Positions 49,401-59,726 of a DNA stretch of 64,000 nt are shown piece by piece. The DNA is taken from contig OZ024929.1 of assembly GCA_964017235.1 (NCBI GenBank), positions 22,255,464 through 22,319,463 on the forward strand, written 5' to 3'. The position numbers were made by a program, and so were the translations under genes. The notes below the pieces were generated by a model, which saw only the letters and a program-made list of their open reading frames with translations, made no database searches and was not told the DNA's origin. The number at the start of each line of letters is the position of its first letter. The stretch's first letter is position 1. The stretch is from Sabellastarte sp. h YS-2021. Lineage: Eukaryota; Annelida; Polychaeta; Sabellida; Sabellidae.

Positions 49401-52400
49401 GTTTGGTAAAGTGTTAGTTTTCATATTTTTTAAATGTCCTTTTGTTATTTCAAGTTATGTTATCAGACTATTTTATGTGTTGGTACTCAGTATTTGAGTA
49501 TTTTTTCTGTTCAACTGTTCACAATTATCAGCTATTGAGCAGTGAGGAATGTATTACAGTCTTATTACAATCACTCTCGAGGGGCCACGGTGGCAGAGTG
49601 GTAACACTCTCGCCTCCCACCTCTGAGGCCGGGGTTCGATCCCCGTCATGGCCTCAAGTGGGAAAGCTGGTAGTTGCTTGCCGTTGGTCGGCAGTTTACA
49701 GTACAGAACCCTAACGAACTGTATGTACTGGTTTCCTCTGCCCTTCCAACTACCCGTCGTGATATGACCTGTACAGTGTTGAAAGTGACGTAAAACCCCA
49801 AATAAATAAATATTACAATCACTCAACAGGTTTAAAATTGTTAAATTGTTGTTACTGTATATTGGTTATCCGATTCCCAGTACTGTTTATATAATTATTC
49901 TATTGTCATTCGCATACCAAAAGGGTTTGTTCAATCGGTACTCAGGTGAAAAACATATTCTGACATAAAACCTGATGTAAAATCTAACTAGTTCTTCGCT
50001 ACATTTGGAAATGCTATCAAAATGAGTTCACTGTCATTGGTGTAAAGTAAGATTACATAAATGTAAAATTCACTTTTGGGAGACACCTTTTCAAGCAAGA
50101 CAAAGCCAAACTAGAAAAATGTTTTTTCTGACAAAAACGAAGCGGCCCTGATGAAAAAGTGTGAAGTAAGCCGTAAAAGATGTGAAGATATGCATCACAA
50201 GGAATAGAAAATGTAAAGTTTATTGCATTGTGTATGTTACCATATTTAACAAATGAAGGAACGACCACAGCTTGGCAGAAGAGAAATTGTAGGTGTGAAA
50301 TTTACTTCTCAAAAGAATGTATGTCCGATGCGCGGAAAAAGTGCCTCCTGGAAAAAATGCCTCCTAGAATGAATGCCTCCTGAATATTTTGTGACCAGGA
50401 AAAATACCTCCTAAGAAAAAAAAGTTCTTTCAAGTATTATAACACTACAGGTTCACATTACAACTTCAGAGGCATCTTCATTTTTTCCACTTGAGTCTTA
50501 TAGTCGCCAATGCCTGTCAAAAATTCACAGTCTTTTACCCATTTTGCTTAGCTGTACAAAGGTATGTAAGTTTCTCTTGTAAGGTTTTGCTGGTGCTTCT
50601 CACTCTTTTGGCTGGCTGCTCATCCCTGGTTTCCATTATGACAGGTGTCGTGTTTTTCTTGTAATTACATTTCTGCCCCTCCTAGTGCATCTAACTGCGA
50701 TCAACTCCTTACAGAGGGGATAACCTATGTTGTAATTTGATAAGAATGCATATTGTAAGCCATAAAGGCCACAACTATTTCATCAAGAAACCTCACAGCC
50801 ATAAATCCTGCTTTTAAACTGCTCCAGAGTACAGCTGAAGGAATACCCTTTCAAGAAGATATTTGTAATTTGTACTTCACGATATTGTACGTTCTGGTTT
50901 TGACAGTACATATCTGAAATTAACATGTTTTTGATATTATACGTTATAGGTTTCATATGTAACATGTTTACAAGTTGAAATAACTTTTTTTTCTCAGGAG
51001 CCATTTTTTCCTAGTCACAAAATATCCAGGAGGCATTCTTTCTAGGAGGCATTTTTTCCAGAAGGCATTTTTTCTGTGAGGCATTTTGTCCAGGAGGCAT
51101 TTTTTCCCCGGATTCTGTATGTCCTACATTCTTTGGTAATGTTCTCAGAGAAGAGGTCTCAAGTGAAAGGGTACACTGACCAGAGACATTTCTGTTCAAA
51201 ATGTCATTAATATCAGACTTAAGTATAAAACACTAATTGAATGCAGTGGACTAAGATGCTTAAGAACTATTGTTTAAAATTACTGGTTGTGCTTCAACTA
51301 AAAACTTAACAAAACCACTAATAAAATCCAGTGAACCAGAGTGTGTTAGACTTTTTGTTCAAAAGTTACTGATTTTGCTTCAGAGTTATTGCTTACAAGA
51401 AAAATCAAGTTACAAACAAGTCAAGCTATAGTGCTAGAAAAATGTTACTGGATTTATTGGGAAAGAAAAGTATGAGTTTATATATTGCAATATTTATGAA
51501 TGATTTAGCAATTGAAATTAAAAATCTAGGCTTAGGAATAAGAGTAGGAGATCATGATCCATTCCACACTTCAATAATGCACAAAATTAAGACCAAACAA
51601 GTTACTGGACTTGGTGTAGCTGTGGAAAAAGTAGCCTAATAACATATTTTAGCAAAATGCTGTGAACGCAATACTTTTCAAGTTATAAGTGATTTAGTGC
51701 ATCACTTCAGGAATTTGAATGCATTAAAGTTTCAAAAATTCATTTCCAACTTGAGCTAAAATTAATTAAATGTAGAAGTCTAAGTGAAATGGAAGAAAGT
51801 AAAAGAAAAGAAAACAATATACATTCGAAAGAACAGCATAAATATTCCACTTTTTTTTGTTCCACTTTTGCTTCACACACACACATATATATCTCTATCT
51901 ATCATCTCCCTCCATGAACCCCCCCACTTCCCCCACTGAGGCCATTCTTTTTTCCACTTGCTTTTTGTGTGCACTAAAGGGGAGTTGGGGGGGTTCTTTC
52001 TGCATAGAAAGACTTTCCATGAATGTGCCTTTTGATAGATATCACACAACAGAGTTGGGGAGGAAGAAGAAAAGGACAAGTCATTCATTTCCACTCAGCT
52101 GGAGATACATAAAATGCTGTACAAGAAAAACTGTTTATGAGAAAGTGGTTTTTTTTTCAAACATCTTATATTGTGAAAGAAGTCAGGTGTATACATTTGA
52201 CCAATTTATATAGTCTATGTGAACAAGTAGTAGTGGAGGGATCGCCAGCTTAAATGACAGATCGAGCATTGCTTGTTAGAAGCGAGTTGAACTCGAGTCA
52301 AACTCGAGTAATTTTCGGGATAGAGTATTTCGTTTGTTAGCGTAAATATTTTACATAACCGTACATGAGGCAAAACTTTAAACTGGAAATGGGCTTTCGC

Positions 52401-55400
52401 GATATAATTTAAGTTAAATCTTCATTGATTTAAGTCACAATAAAGTAAAAATACAATATATTTCTGAAAATTTCAGATATTTCTATTGTTATGGTGAAGT
52501 ATCAGCCTTAGATGGTTAAAATATGTACGTTTACAAAAAAACTCGAGTTTCACTTGCGCCGATCGATGTGACCCCCAATTATCGCCCATCGAGTTGTAAC
52601 TCGAGTTTCCGTCAACTCGTCCCAGCACTAACAAGTAGCTCATCAACTCCTTCTACAAAACAAAAGTTGAATCAATTGAAGCTTTTTTTCCAAAAAGGAA
52701 AAGTTATATCCCCACATTTCCAAATGAATGGAATCAGAAGAATGTGGTTTTTTTAATCTGCCTAAAATTGGGAATTTATATTATGTGAACACTGATCAGT
52801 TGCAATATGTTAATAACCACATCAGTGCATCATAAATAGCTCATTTTTTTCTTTGAAGATGTCATAACTTCATAAACACTAAGAGATTAGGTTTGCCAGA
52901 CAGCATAAATATTTTTAAGCATACATATGCCAGGTGTGGTTTTAAAAAGTGTTAAAATAAATGAGGAGGGAGCAAGAAGTATATATTTATCATGTTAAGA
53001 TGGCCAAAGCCTCTTAAGTACAGGAATTTTAAGTGAAATGTTATACAAAATCTTACTTTAGTATAATTAATGTCAAGTTAAACTGATGTTACTGAACAGT
53101 AAATCACTTAGGGGCTGAAAATCCTCATTTTCACGTCAAGATGGCCATGACTGTACTTGTATTGGAACTCCAAGGTGGAAAGAAAATAAGAATGTCCCTA
53201 ATGTCATCTTTAAAGTGTACAAATTTAACCGAGCTCTGCTGAACAATACGATAGCTGGAGATTAAAAACTCCATAATTTCACTGCAAGGTGACCATAACT
53301 TCATCCATATTGCGACTTTAAGGTGGCCATAAAATGAGAATGTCCCTTTTTTCATCCTTTATAAGTGTACAAAGTTTAGCTGATGGCTTTATTCAAATGT
53401 TATGACTTTAGGGGGGCCAAAATTATATTAACAGTTTAAGGTCACCTTAAAGTCAGGATAACCCTTTGGTTTGCCATCCTTTATAAGTGTGCAAAGTTTA
53501 ACTGAGGTCAGTCGAACAATAAGATACTTGGAGGCTGAAAACCCCCTTATTTCACTTTAAGGTGGCTACAACTCCATTCATACTGAGAGTTTAAGGTGAC
53601 CATAAGTATTATTTTTATCTAGTTTAATACCAGTGATAATTTCCATATAAAAAAATGGAAAAAGAAAGGAGCCAGAGCATTTTATTCCAATTTGATGACT
53701 TTAAGCAGGCCAAATGTTCATTAACATTTTGAGTTTAAGGTCACCATAAAGTCAGGATATTCCTTTGGCAAATCTTAATATATGTGCCAAGTTTGGTTGA
53801 AAAAAGTGAAAAACTAAGTGAACTGGAGGGCTAAAACCCCGTTTTTTGACATTAAGGTGACCTTAAAATTGCAGATACAGGGCTAAAACTTCGGCATGTA
53901 AAAGATTATCAAAAAGTAGCTGAATAAGTTATTCCAACAAAACGCCGAAATCCTGACCATTTTTGAGATACAGACCAAGTGCCCATTTTAAAAAAATTTA
54001 CGAAAATAAAACGCCTCCCATTCAGGCATCTATGGTCCGATTGATGAGAAAATCCCTTCCGACCTTGGAAATTTGGTCTAGAATGTACCTGATAAATTTT
54101 ATAGCACAGATGTGTGTGGTTTTTTCCAAAACGCGATGACGAGGTGTTTTGGAGGTATGTTTAAGGTTACCTTAAGTAAAGCCTAAGGTCTGCGCAAAGT
54201 ATCTCAACAATTTTTCCCGCCCCTGTAGTTTTAAAGAAAGATAAGAAGGGAAGAAAAATTTGAAAGGCTAAGAAGTTATTCAAGGGAAGTAATCCGGTGG
54301 CGGCGGCGGTGATCAGTCGAACTTCGGTGAAAACAAATAAGCGTCCCTGATGGGCCGCTTAATTATCAAAATTTGTGCCAATTTTGCATCAGAGTCTAAG
54401 AGAAATCAGAGATCTTCACCGGTAAGTTTACACACTGTGAATTACTCATTTCTTTATGAAATCCAGTGAACTCACAGGTAGCAACAGCCAACCAAACAAA
54501 TGAATGACAAGACATCATCTCAGTCTGATTATGTTACTAAACTTACCTGTAGTACTCTGGACTGGGTGCTCTAGTATACTGTACTGAATGTCCACATCAT
54601 CATCCCAGTACAGACTACCCTGCTTGAACCCTGCAGGACAGGATTCTGACACTTTGTAAACACAGTATTTTCCTACACAAAAATAAAAAGAGATCAGATA
54701 TTTAAAGACATTTAAAGTAATAATTACAGCCTCAGTATACATAAGGGAAGAGATGGCCTACTAAACTATTTTTACTGGGATATCTGTACTGGTGGCTCCA
54801 GTATACTGTACTGAATGTCTACATCATTGGCCCAGTGTGAAATGCCCTGCCTGAACCCCATAGAACAGTACTCCAGCCATTTTGTAAACACAGTATTTTC
54901 CTCCACAAATATACAAGACTCAAATTGTTACAGCTTTTTAAAGTAAAAATTACAGCTTGTATAAACATTTATTGGGGATGAGATGGCTTTGGAACTGTGA
55001 CAAATGCACAGGATATTTGGTATCTGCATTTTGCTATGGACTGGGAGACGGGGAAAGCCTTTACTTGAAAAGACCTCAAAAGAAAGGGGCCTTTTAGGAG
55101 AATTGAAGGCTTTTCTCTACAGATTCCAAAATAGAGTGAGGGTTTTTTATCAAAAGGCTGCAAAAATGGCTGATGGAGTTTTTCCACTGGAGAAATTTGA
55201 GGGCTTTTCAAGTGAGGGTTTGAGGACATATTAGTAAAGGAAATATGGCAGTTGATGTAAACAAATTAGTTTGAAACTGAATATCAAATATCTGTGAAAA
55301 TGAAGAAACTTAGACATTGAATCTTGAAACAACATACTTCTAGACATGCCTAATTAAATGCTCATCCAAGTGATGATATACAAGAGCTCCTAGGTATGTT

Positions 55401-58400
55401 GAATGATGTGACATCACAGGTCAAATTCGACATCACCACAAGATTTATCATGTTCCCAATACTTAAGATCACTAACAAGGGAGATATAAGGCCTTTGAAG
55501 ACAAGTCCACCATGCCTGATCTTTAAAGAAGGGTTCATATCTGACCTTGCAAAAATATTCTTAGGCAATAATTTTGAAAGCTAACAAATGTTCAAATGGA
55601 ATGGAGTACTGTTTTCCCAATTCTATAACTCATATAATCCATAACTGTATATTATTTAAAGAGTACTGTTTAACAGGCCTCGATATCAGAGAAGCTGAAA
55701 TATTTAGAGGTGTGATCTGGGTCATATATTATCAAAGCTAGGGATGGGCTGGTATTAATAATGTGTAGATCAGGAAGCTGCTAATGTGAAATTATTCAGA
55801 TGCTGTGATTCTGAAAAAGGGTGTTTTAGTATATCCCAATCCAATAGGTCACTGACAGAAAGTGAAACTTATGAAACCAAAAAATGGGATAAAACTCATA
55901 AAGGGGAAAAAATTTCTTCAGATTTGTTTCCAATATTTTAAGTTTTACTTCAGTAAGATGTGTTGACTAATAAGATGGTGGTTGCTGAATATTGTCAAAG
56001 TATTTCAGTAAAAATGCAATTGACAATGATACACCAGTGCTACTGCCCCATCCCTAGCCATAACGGCAAAAAATCTCAGAACTCATGTTTTACAGTGAAC
56101 CAACTGGTAGTACCCACAACAGGCTTTTCTTTGCTTGCCCAGAAAACATACACTGAACAATAGTACTTTAATCTAGCTGAGAGTATTTCGAAAACACAAG
56201 CCAAGGCTGAAAGAGGAAGGAAACATACAATACCTGGCTCCCACTTGTAGTTGCCAACACGAGGGTAGGAGTTTTTAATGCAGAAATACTGTGTAATCCT
56301 GTCTGAGGGGTGGGACTTTGTAGGTAACGCACCAGCAAAGTGACTGTTATCACTGACACAGCTCCCTTGCTCAGTCTGATGAGTTCTGGAGCCTACAGTC
56401 GCAATGATAAATAACAAAAATATAATAAAACCACAACAGATGTCATGTAACCACAAAATTTACATAATCAAATAGTGGGTAAAGTAGCAACAAGGAAAAT
56501 ATCATCATTAAGATTCCTACTTCAGTGTCATGAGATTTGGAATCTACAGTCATAAAGTACCTGAAATATTACGGAACCTGTGGAGAAATGTCAAAGTACC
56601 TTTGCCCTAAGAAAGGAGTCTGGATGTACTTTCATTACATTTTAGAAATTTAAAGTAAAGAGTCATAAAAAACATTAAATCTATTTAATCATTTTATATA
56701 TAAATAAACACAAAAATGTTTTTCAGTGTCTTGAAATAAAAATAATCAATCAATGCAAAACTTTGCCATGGAAAACTTTTGTTGGCAAATTAAAATGCTG
56801 TTTGCTGCATGCTTATTCTTATAACCACCAAAACAGAATCAGCTATCCTTTTCACACTAAACTCAAACTCATTGAAAAATCTGAACACAACTGCTTCAAT
56901 TATTTTTTCTGCAATAATGTTACACATCGACAGGCCGATGAACACATAATGGAATAGTTTTGTTCTAAAAGGCCTAAATTGGACAAATTCATGCCACAAC
57001 AAATACTTATTACATTTCTGAAGAATGGACAAATCATGGGATTAATTACCTGACAACCAGTAAAAGTTTTGATGTGCAGGACATCCACTAATGGTCATTG
57101 GTAACCCATACTGTCCTTCAGGCCATGTATAATACACTGAAATATAATAAAAGGAAAAAAATTATTATCCATGGATAATATATACTGAGAATTCATCAAA
57201 ATTCAAATAAATTGATATTACAATCAAATTTCATAAATTTGTGTCGCTCCGTGACAGCAGGAAGTTTAACTAGAGGAATGCTTTTGCTAACAAAAGCGAA
57301 GCGTCCCTTAAAGTTTAAAATGCTTTGTGGTTTTAATAAGCATGCTGTAAAGCTAAGAATGCACAAAGCTGCACCGTATGCTTTCCCGATACCTCTTAAT
57401 ACATTCTGAAGCTATAAAAGCAACAATAAAGGAGATATAAGGCAAAAACTCCAAAGCAGCTATTTATGACCCCAGTTTGGCCCATAAGGGAGGGTCGGGG
57501 TAAAACTGACCGGCTATTTAGACTCTCCACATATGCTTTCCCAATACCTCTTAATACATTCTGAAGGTCTAAAAGCAACAATAAAGGAGATATAAGGTAA
57601 AACTCCAAAGCAACTATTTTATGACCCCAGTTTGACCCATAAAGGGGGGTCGGGGGATAAAACTGACCGGCTATTTAGATTCTCCACATATGCTTTCCCA
57701 ATACTTCTTAATACATTCTGAAGCTATAAAAGCAACAATAAAGGAGATATAAGGCATAAACTCCAAAGCAGCTATTTATGACCCCAGTTTGGCCCATAAG
57801 GGGGGGTCGGGGGGTAAAACTGACCGACTATTTAGACTCTCCATATATGCTTTCCCAATACCTCTTAATACATTCTGAAGCTATAAAAGCGACGATAAAG
57901 GAGATATAAGGCAAAAACTCAAAAACAGCTATTTTATTACCCCAGTTTGACCCATAAGGGGGGGACCAGGGGGTAAAACTGACCGGCTATTTACTCTCCA
58001 TATATGCTTTCCCAATACCTCTTAATACATTCTGAAGCTATAAAAGCAACAATAAAGGAGATATAAGGCAAAAACTCAAAATTGGCTACTTTATGACCCC
58101 AGTTTGACCCATAAGGGGGGCCAGGGGTTAAAACTGACCAGCTATTTAGACTCTCCACATATGCTTTCCCAATACCTCTTAATATATTCTGAAGCTATAA
58201 AAGCAACAATAAAGGAAATAAAGGCAAAAACTCAAAATCGGCTATTTTATGACCCCACTTTGACCCATAAGGGGGGGCCAGGGGTTAAAACTGACCAGCT
58301 ATTTAGACTCTCCACATATGCTTTCCCAATACCTCTTAATATATTCTGAAGCTATAAAAGCAACAATAAAGGAGATAAAGGCAAAAACTCAAAATCGGCT

Positions 58401-59517
58401 ATTTTATGACCCCAGTTTGGCCCATAAGGGGGGTCGGGGGGTAAAACTGACCGGCTATTTAGACTCTCCATATATGCTTTCCCAATACCTCTTAATACAT
58501 TCTGAAGCTATAAAAGCAACAATAAAGGAGATATAAGGCAAAAACTCAAAATCAGCTATTTTATGACCCCAGCTTGACCCATAAGGCGGGGCCGTAGGGT
58601 AAAACTGACCAGCTATTTAGACTCTCCACATATGGTTTCCTATTACCTCCCAGTACATTTTATAGCTCTAAATGCAATACTTAAGAAGATAATAGGGGGG
58701 TTGGCCTAAATTTAAGGCTTTCTGATTGGAAGGTGTCAGAAAAACACTCATAAATGAGACATTTTTCAAGGGATTGCTCGCAAAATCTAATCAGCTCGCG
58801 TTTTCGATAGTATGAACAGGTGTGTCAAATGATAAGGCTCTGTAGCAAGAAGTTTTTCCTGAACTGTGATGGCGGGGTGTGTGTGTGTGTGTACTTCAAA
58901 AAATAGTTTTTGATCATGTGACCTTCATAAAGGTCAAATTCAAGCATGCAAAAAAATTTTCCCACGCCTAAGGTATATAACTGCCAAATATGGTTTGAAA
59001 CCTTCTAATAATAAGGGAGATATTCAAGGGAGACCATAATGCGGCGAGGAAACTGAGGCGAAAACAAATAAGCGCCCTTTCAGGGACGCTTAATTAGAAA
59101 CATTTTGAGTCAGATAGTAATGCAGAATAATATGATATTACCATGAACTAAGTTTGTTTTATTGTTTTTTCTTATACTTGGTCTCAAAACATTATTTTTA
59201 AGTTCAAAACCTGGGGTTGTATTCACAAAATGCATCGGCTAAAGATGAGCTAAAGTCAAATTAAATGGGGCATTAGGAGCTGTATATGCTGATTTTTCAC
59301 TAGTACCTTTTGTGAATACAGCCCTAGATACATGTATATATTTTATTAACCTTATTTACCATATGTACAGCCAAAAAAATAATTTCAATTAAATTTGATC
59401 AATCTGACATGCTGTAACAACAGGCTTCAAAGTCTGAAAATCTGGCCACTTGTCCTTACCCTCTGCCTGGTTCAGAAAAAGCAGGACCACAAATACAGGT
59501 ACAACTGCTTTCATCAT
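43139..59517 (-). CDS. ApeC-domain type I transmembrane protein, seven exons
   Basis: Exons (minus strand, 5' to 3'): 59460-59517, 57050-57136, 56234-56392, 54547-54672, 49058-49197, 47863-48004, 43139-43497. They sum to 1071 bp (356 residues) with GT-AG borders and matching phases (1,1,1,1,0,1). Residues 1-20 are a signal peptide (MMKAVVPVFVVLLFLNQAE). Residues 24-231 form an ApeC domain: WPEGQYGLP, SGCP, ITQYFCIKN, GKYCVYKVSESCPAGF, DRNTEIEFCCRSDG, FYLMRLGNECQ, EEWIQW, YCYY. Residues 244-266 are one membrane helix. The 90-residue tail ends with PPSYDEV (336-342), a PPxY motif that can bind WW domains such as those of Nedd4-type ligases. ApeC proteins of invertebrates are linked to recognition of microbial surfaces; a membrane-anchored receptor or trafficked surface protein is inferred. 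Ligand unknown. Confidence 0.9.
43637..43942. mobile_element. Small inverted-repeat element (MITE-like)
   Basis: Left end AGTAAATTAAATTTTTATACG plus TTAATACCCTACCCAAT, inverted at the right end with one mismatch over 38 bp. Its left 160 bp also matches the reverse complement of 46760-46925, the right end of the larger element next to it. Confidence 0.75.
44405..46110 (-). pseudogene. DIRS-like RT-RNase H-tyrosine recombinase remnant
   Basis: Minus strand, in broken frames from 46110 down: reverse transcriptase start (LGASPKFIRIFQEGYTLP); RT end (VFGLVGYQF, about 45720); RNase H start (IFTDASKKGE, about 45345); KKERGMKSGRLCALQWR (about 45200); WAVDVLSLPWADLDPYAFPP (about 44900); IILIAPGWPSMPWFWDIV (about 44800); tyrosine recombinase start (STRSVYEAKWSIFTKWC, about 44600). 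These blocks follow the order known for DIRS elements. Stops and frameshifts are many, the RT middle appears shortened, and the recombinase catalytic part is missing. Non-functional. Confidence 0.8.
44429..44475 (+). mobile_element. 46 bp SINE head fragment
   Basis: 'ggccaaggtggcagagtgg' to 'cctcccacctctgag' matches the first 46 bp or so of the SINE at 12303 and 49577; box B and tail are absent. TTTCCTG occurs on both sides (about 44423 and 44476), like a short target duplication. Confidence 0.75.
47190..47690 (+). mobile_element. Decayed relative of the 29563-30340 element
   Basis: Shares 'agcagagatgcc', 'gtcagttatgtaaaggtccaaata', 'agagccaaggttaaacgtcaccatga' and 'caaggtcactac' with the 29.5-30.3 kb element. 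It lies between ApeC exons 6 and 7. Confidence 0.6.
47863..48004 (-). CDS. ApeC gene, exon 6
   Basis: Encodes VKGTSVSEEWIQWAGDHSF through RVYYCYYEQQK, the end of the ApeC domain. Acceptor TTAAAAAG|GTGAAAGG has a weak pyrimidine tract; donor AAAAAG|GTATAT. Phase 0 to phase 1. Confidence 0.88.
49058..49197 (-). CDS. ApeC gene, exon 5
   Basis: Encodes GELPKGEYDRNTEIEFCCRS, then VPFYLMRLGNECQK, including the paired cysteines typical of ApeC. Acceptor TTTTGCAG|GT; donor CAGAAA|GTAAGTAAC. Phase 1 to phase 0. Confidence 0.92.
49577..49810 (+). mobile_element. Young tRNA-derived SINE with 14 bp target duplication
   Basis: Intact box A (tggcagagtggtaacac) and box B (ggttcgatcc), a body nearly identical to 12303-12526, tail 'ccccaaataaataaa'. 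Flanked by TATTACAATCACTC at 49563-49576 and 49811-49824. It sits in the ApeC intron 4, antisense to the gene. Confidence 0.93.
50331..51112. mobile_element. Foldback element with 'ggaggcatttttt' repeats in its arms
   Basis: The left arm (50331-50410) has three to four copies of a ~17 bp motif (TGCCTCCTGGAAAAAA) and 'aatattttgtgaccaggaaaaa'. The right arm (51000-51112) has the inverted copies (GGAGGCATTTTTTCC, five to six) and the inverted 'cctagtcacaaaatatcc'. The middle 590 bp has no ORF of note. Confidence 0.85.
52231..52630. mobile_element. hAT-type MITE with 8 bp target duplication
   Basis: Exactly 400 bp, flanked by ACAAGTAG (52223-52230 and 52631-52638). Ends TAGTGGAGGGATCG and, inverted, TAGTGCTGGGACGA, fit hAT termini. 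Several ACTCGAGT motifs lie near both ends. No transposase. Confidence 0.88.
52940..53870 (+). repeat. Degenerate tandem repeat core
   Basis: Three to four irregular units with 'ctgaacaataagata.ttggaggctgaaaa.cc', 'ttcactttaaggtggc.ataac' and 'tcatcctttataagtgtacaaagtttaactga'. Spacing varies from about 130 to 290 bp. Confidence 0.7.
54547..54672 (-). CDS. ApeC gene, exon 4
   Basis: Encodes KYCVYKVSESCPAGFKQG, then SLYWDDDVDIQYSILEHPVQ. Acceptor TTTGTGTAG|GA; donor ACTACAG|GTAAGTTT. 126 bp, phase 1 to phase 1, so the exon could be skipped or duplicated without shifting the frame. A decayed copy lies at 54786-54900. Confidence 0.92.
54786..54900 (-). pseudogene. Decayed duplicate of ApeC exon 4
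   Basis: The minus strand keeps the acceptor-side AG, GAAAATACTGTGTTTACAAA and ATGTAGACATTCAGTACAGT of exon 4 (54547-54672) and ends near the donor position, but the donor GTAAGT is gone and a one-base shift sits in the middle. Flanking intron also matches ('taaagtaa.aattacagc', 'gagatggc'), so a unit of about 230 bp was duplicated in tandem. Not usable as an exon. Confidence 0.85.
56234..56392 (-). CDS. ApeC gene, exon 3
   Basis: Encodes SRTHQTEQGSCVSDNSHFAG through ITQYFCIKN to YKWEPG. Acceptor CGACTGTAG|GC; donor GCCAG|GTATTG. 159 bp, phase 1 to phase 1. Confidence 0.9.
57050..57136 (-). CDS. ApeC gene, exon 2
   Basis: Encodes VYYTWPEGQYGLPMTISGCP and FYWLSG, the start of the ApeC domain. 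Acceptor ATATTTCAG|TG; donor TCAG|GTAATT. 87 bp, phase 1 to phase 1. Confidence 0.9.
57269..59096 (+). mobile_element. Pearl/Helentron-like element with about 8 core units
   Basis: Left end ACTAGAGGAATGCTTTTGCT, hairpin, AAAAGCGAAGCGTCCCT. About eight ~157 bp units (57380-58640) with 'gctttcccaatacctcttaat', 'aaaggagatataaggcaaaaac', 'gaccccagtttgaccca' and a variable G-run. Right part 'cagctcgcgttttcgatagtatgaacagg' and terminal hairpin AAGCGCCCTTTCAGGGACGCTT plus AATTA. It lies in ApeC intron 1. The best-preserved copy of the family here. Confidence 0.88.
59097..59459 (-). other. Remainder of ApeC intron 1
   Basis: Unique AT-rich intron sequence between the pearl-like element and exon 1; contains 'gggttgtattcacaaaatgcatcggctaaag', possibly an old repeat. 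No exon. Confidence 0.4.
59460..59517 (-). CDS. ApeC gene, exon 1 (signal peptide)
   Basis: ATG ATG at 59517 and 59514; hydrophobic core VVPVFVVLLFL. Donor GCAGAG|G then GTAAGGAC (phase 1). Just upstream, TTTGTTACAG at about 59526-59535 looks like an acceptor, so a 5' UTR intron is likely. A three-codon upstream ORF (ATG at 59525, TGA 59516-59514) overlaps the start. Confidence 0.85.
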
Positions 59518-59726
59518 TCTGCCATCTGTAACAAAGTTATTATATGTTAAACTCATAGATGAGCCATCTAATTAATATAAAATGTTTACAGAATAAATGG
59601 CATTAATGTGTCACTCTATCATCTCAGGAATAATTTTCAAAAAATATATTATTTTGGTAGGGTTATGACAAATACATGTACACTTGTGTATTATTGATAC
59701 TGCAGTACATGGGTGGTGCGATTATT

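Larger units (their letters stand above)
50110..54365 (+). mobile_element. Large composite Helentron-like element
   Basis: Left end ACTAGAAAAATGTTTTTTCT then AAACGAAGCGGCCCTGATG. Right end 'ggcggcggcggtgatcag', 'cggtgaaaacaaataagcg' and hairpin AAGCGTCCCTGATGGGCCGCTT, then AATTA. Contains a foldback element (50331-51112), a 157 bp-type unit (51610-51730), a hAT MITE (52231-52630) and a degenerate tandem core (52940-53870). Lies in ApeC intron 4. That both ends belong to one element is inferred from the paired end motifs. Confidence 0.6.
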
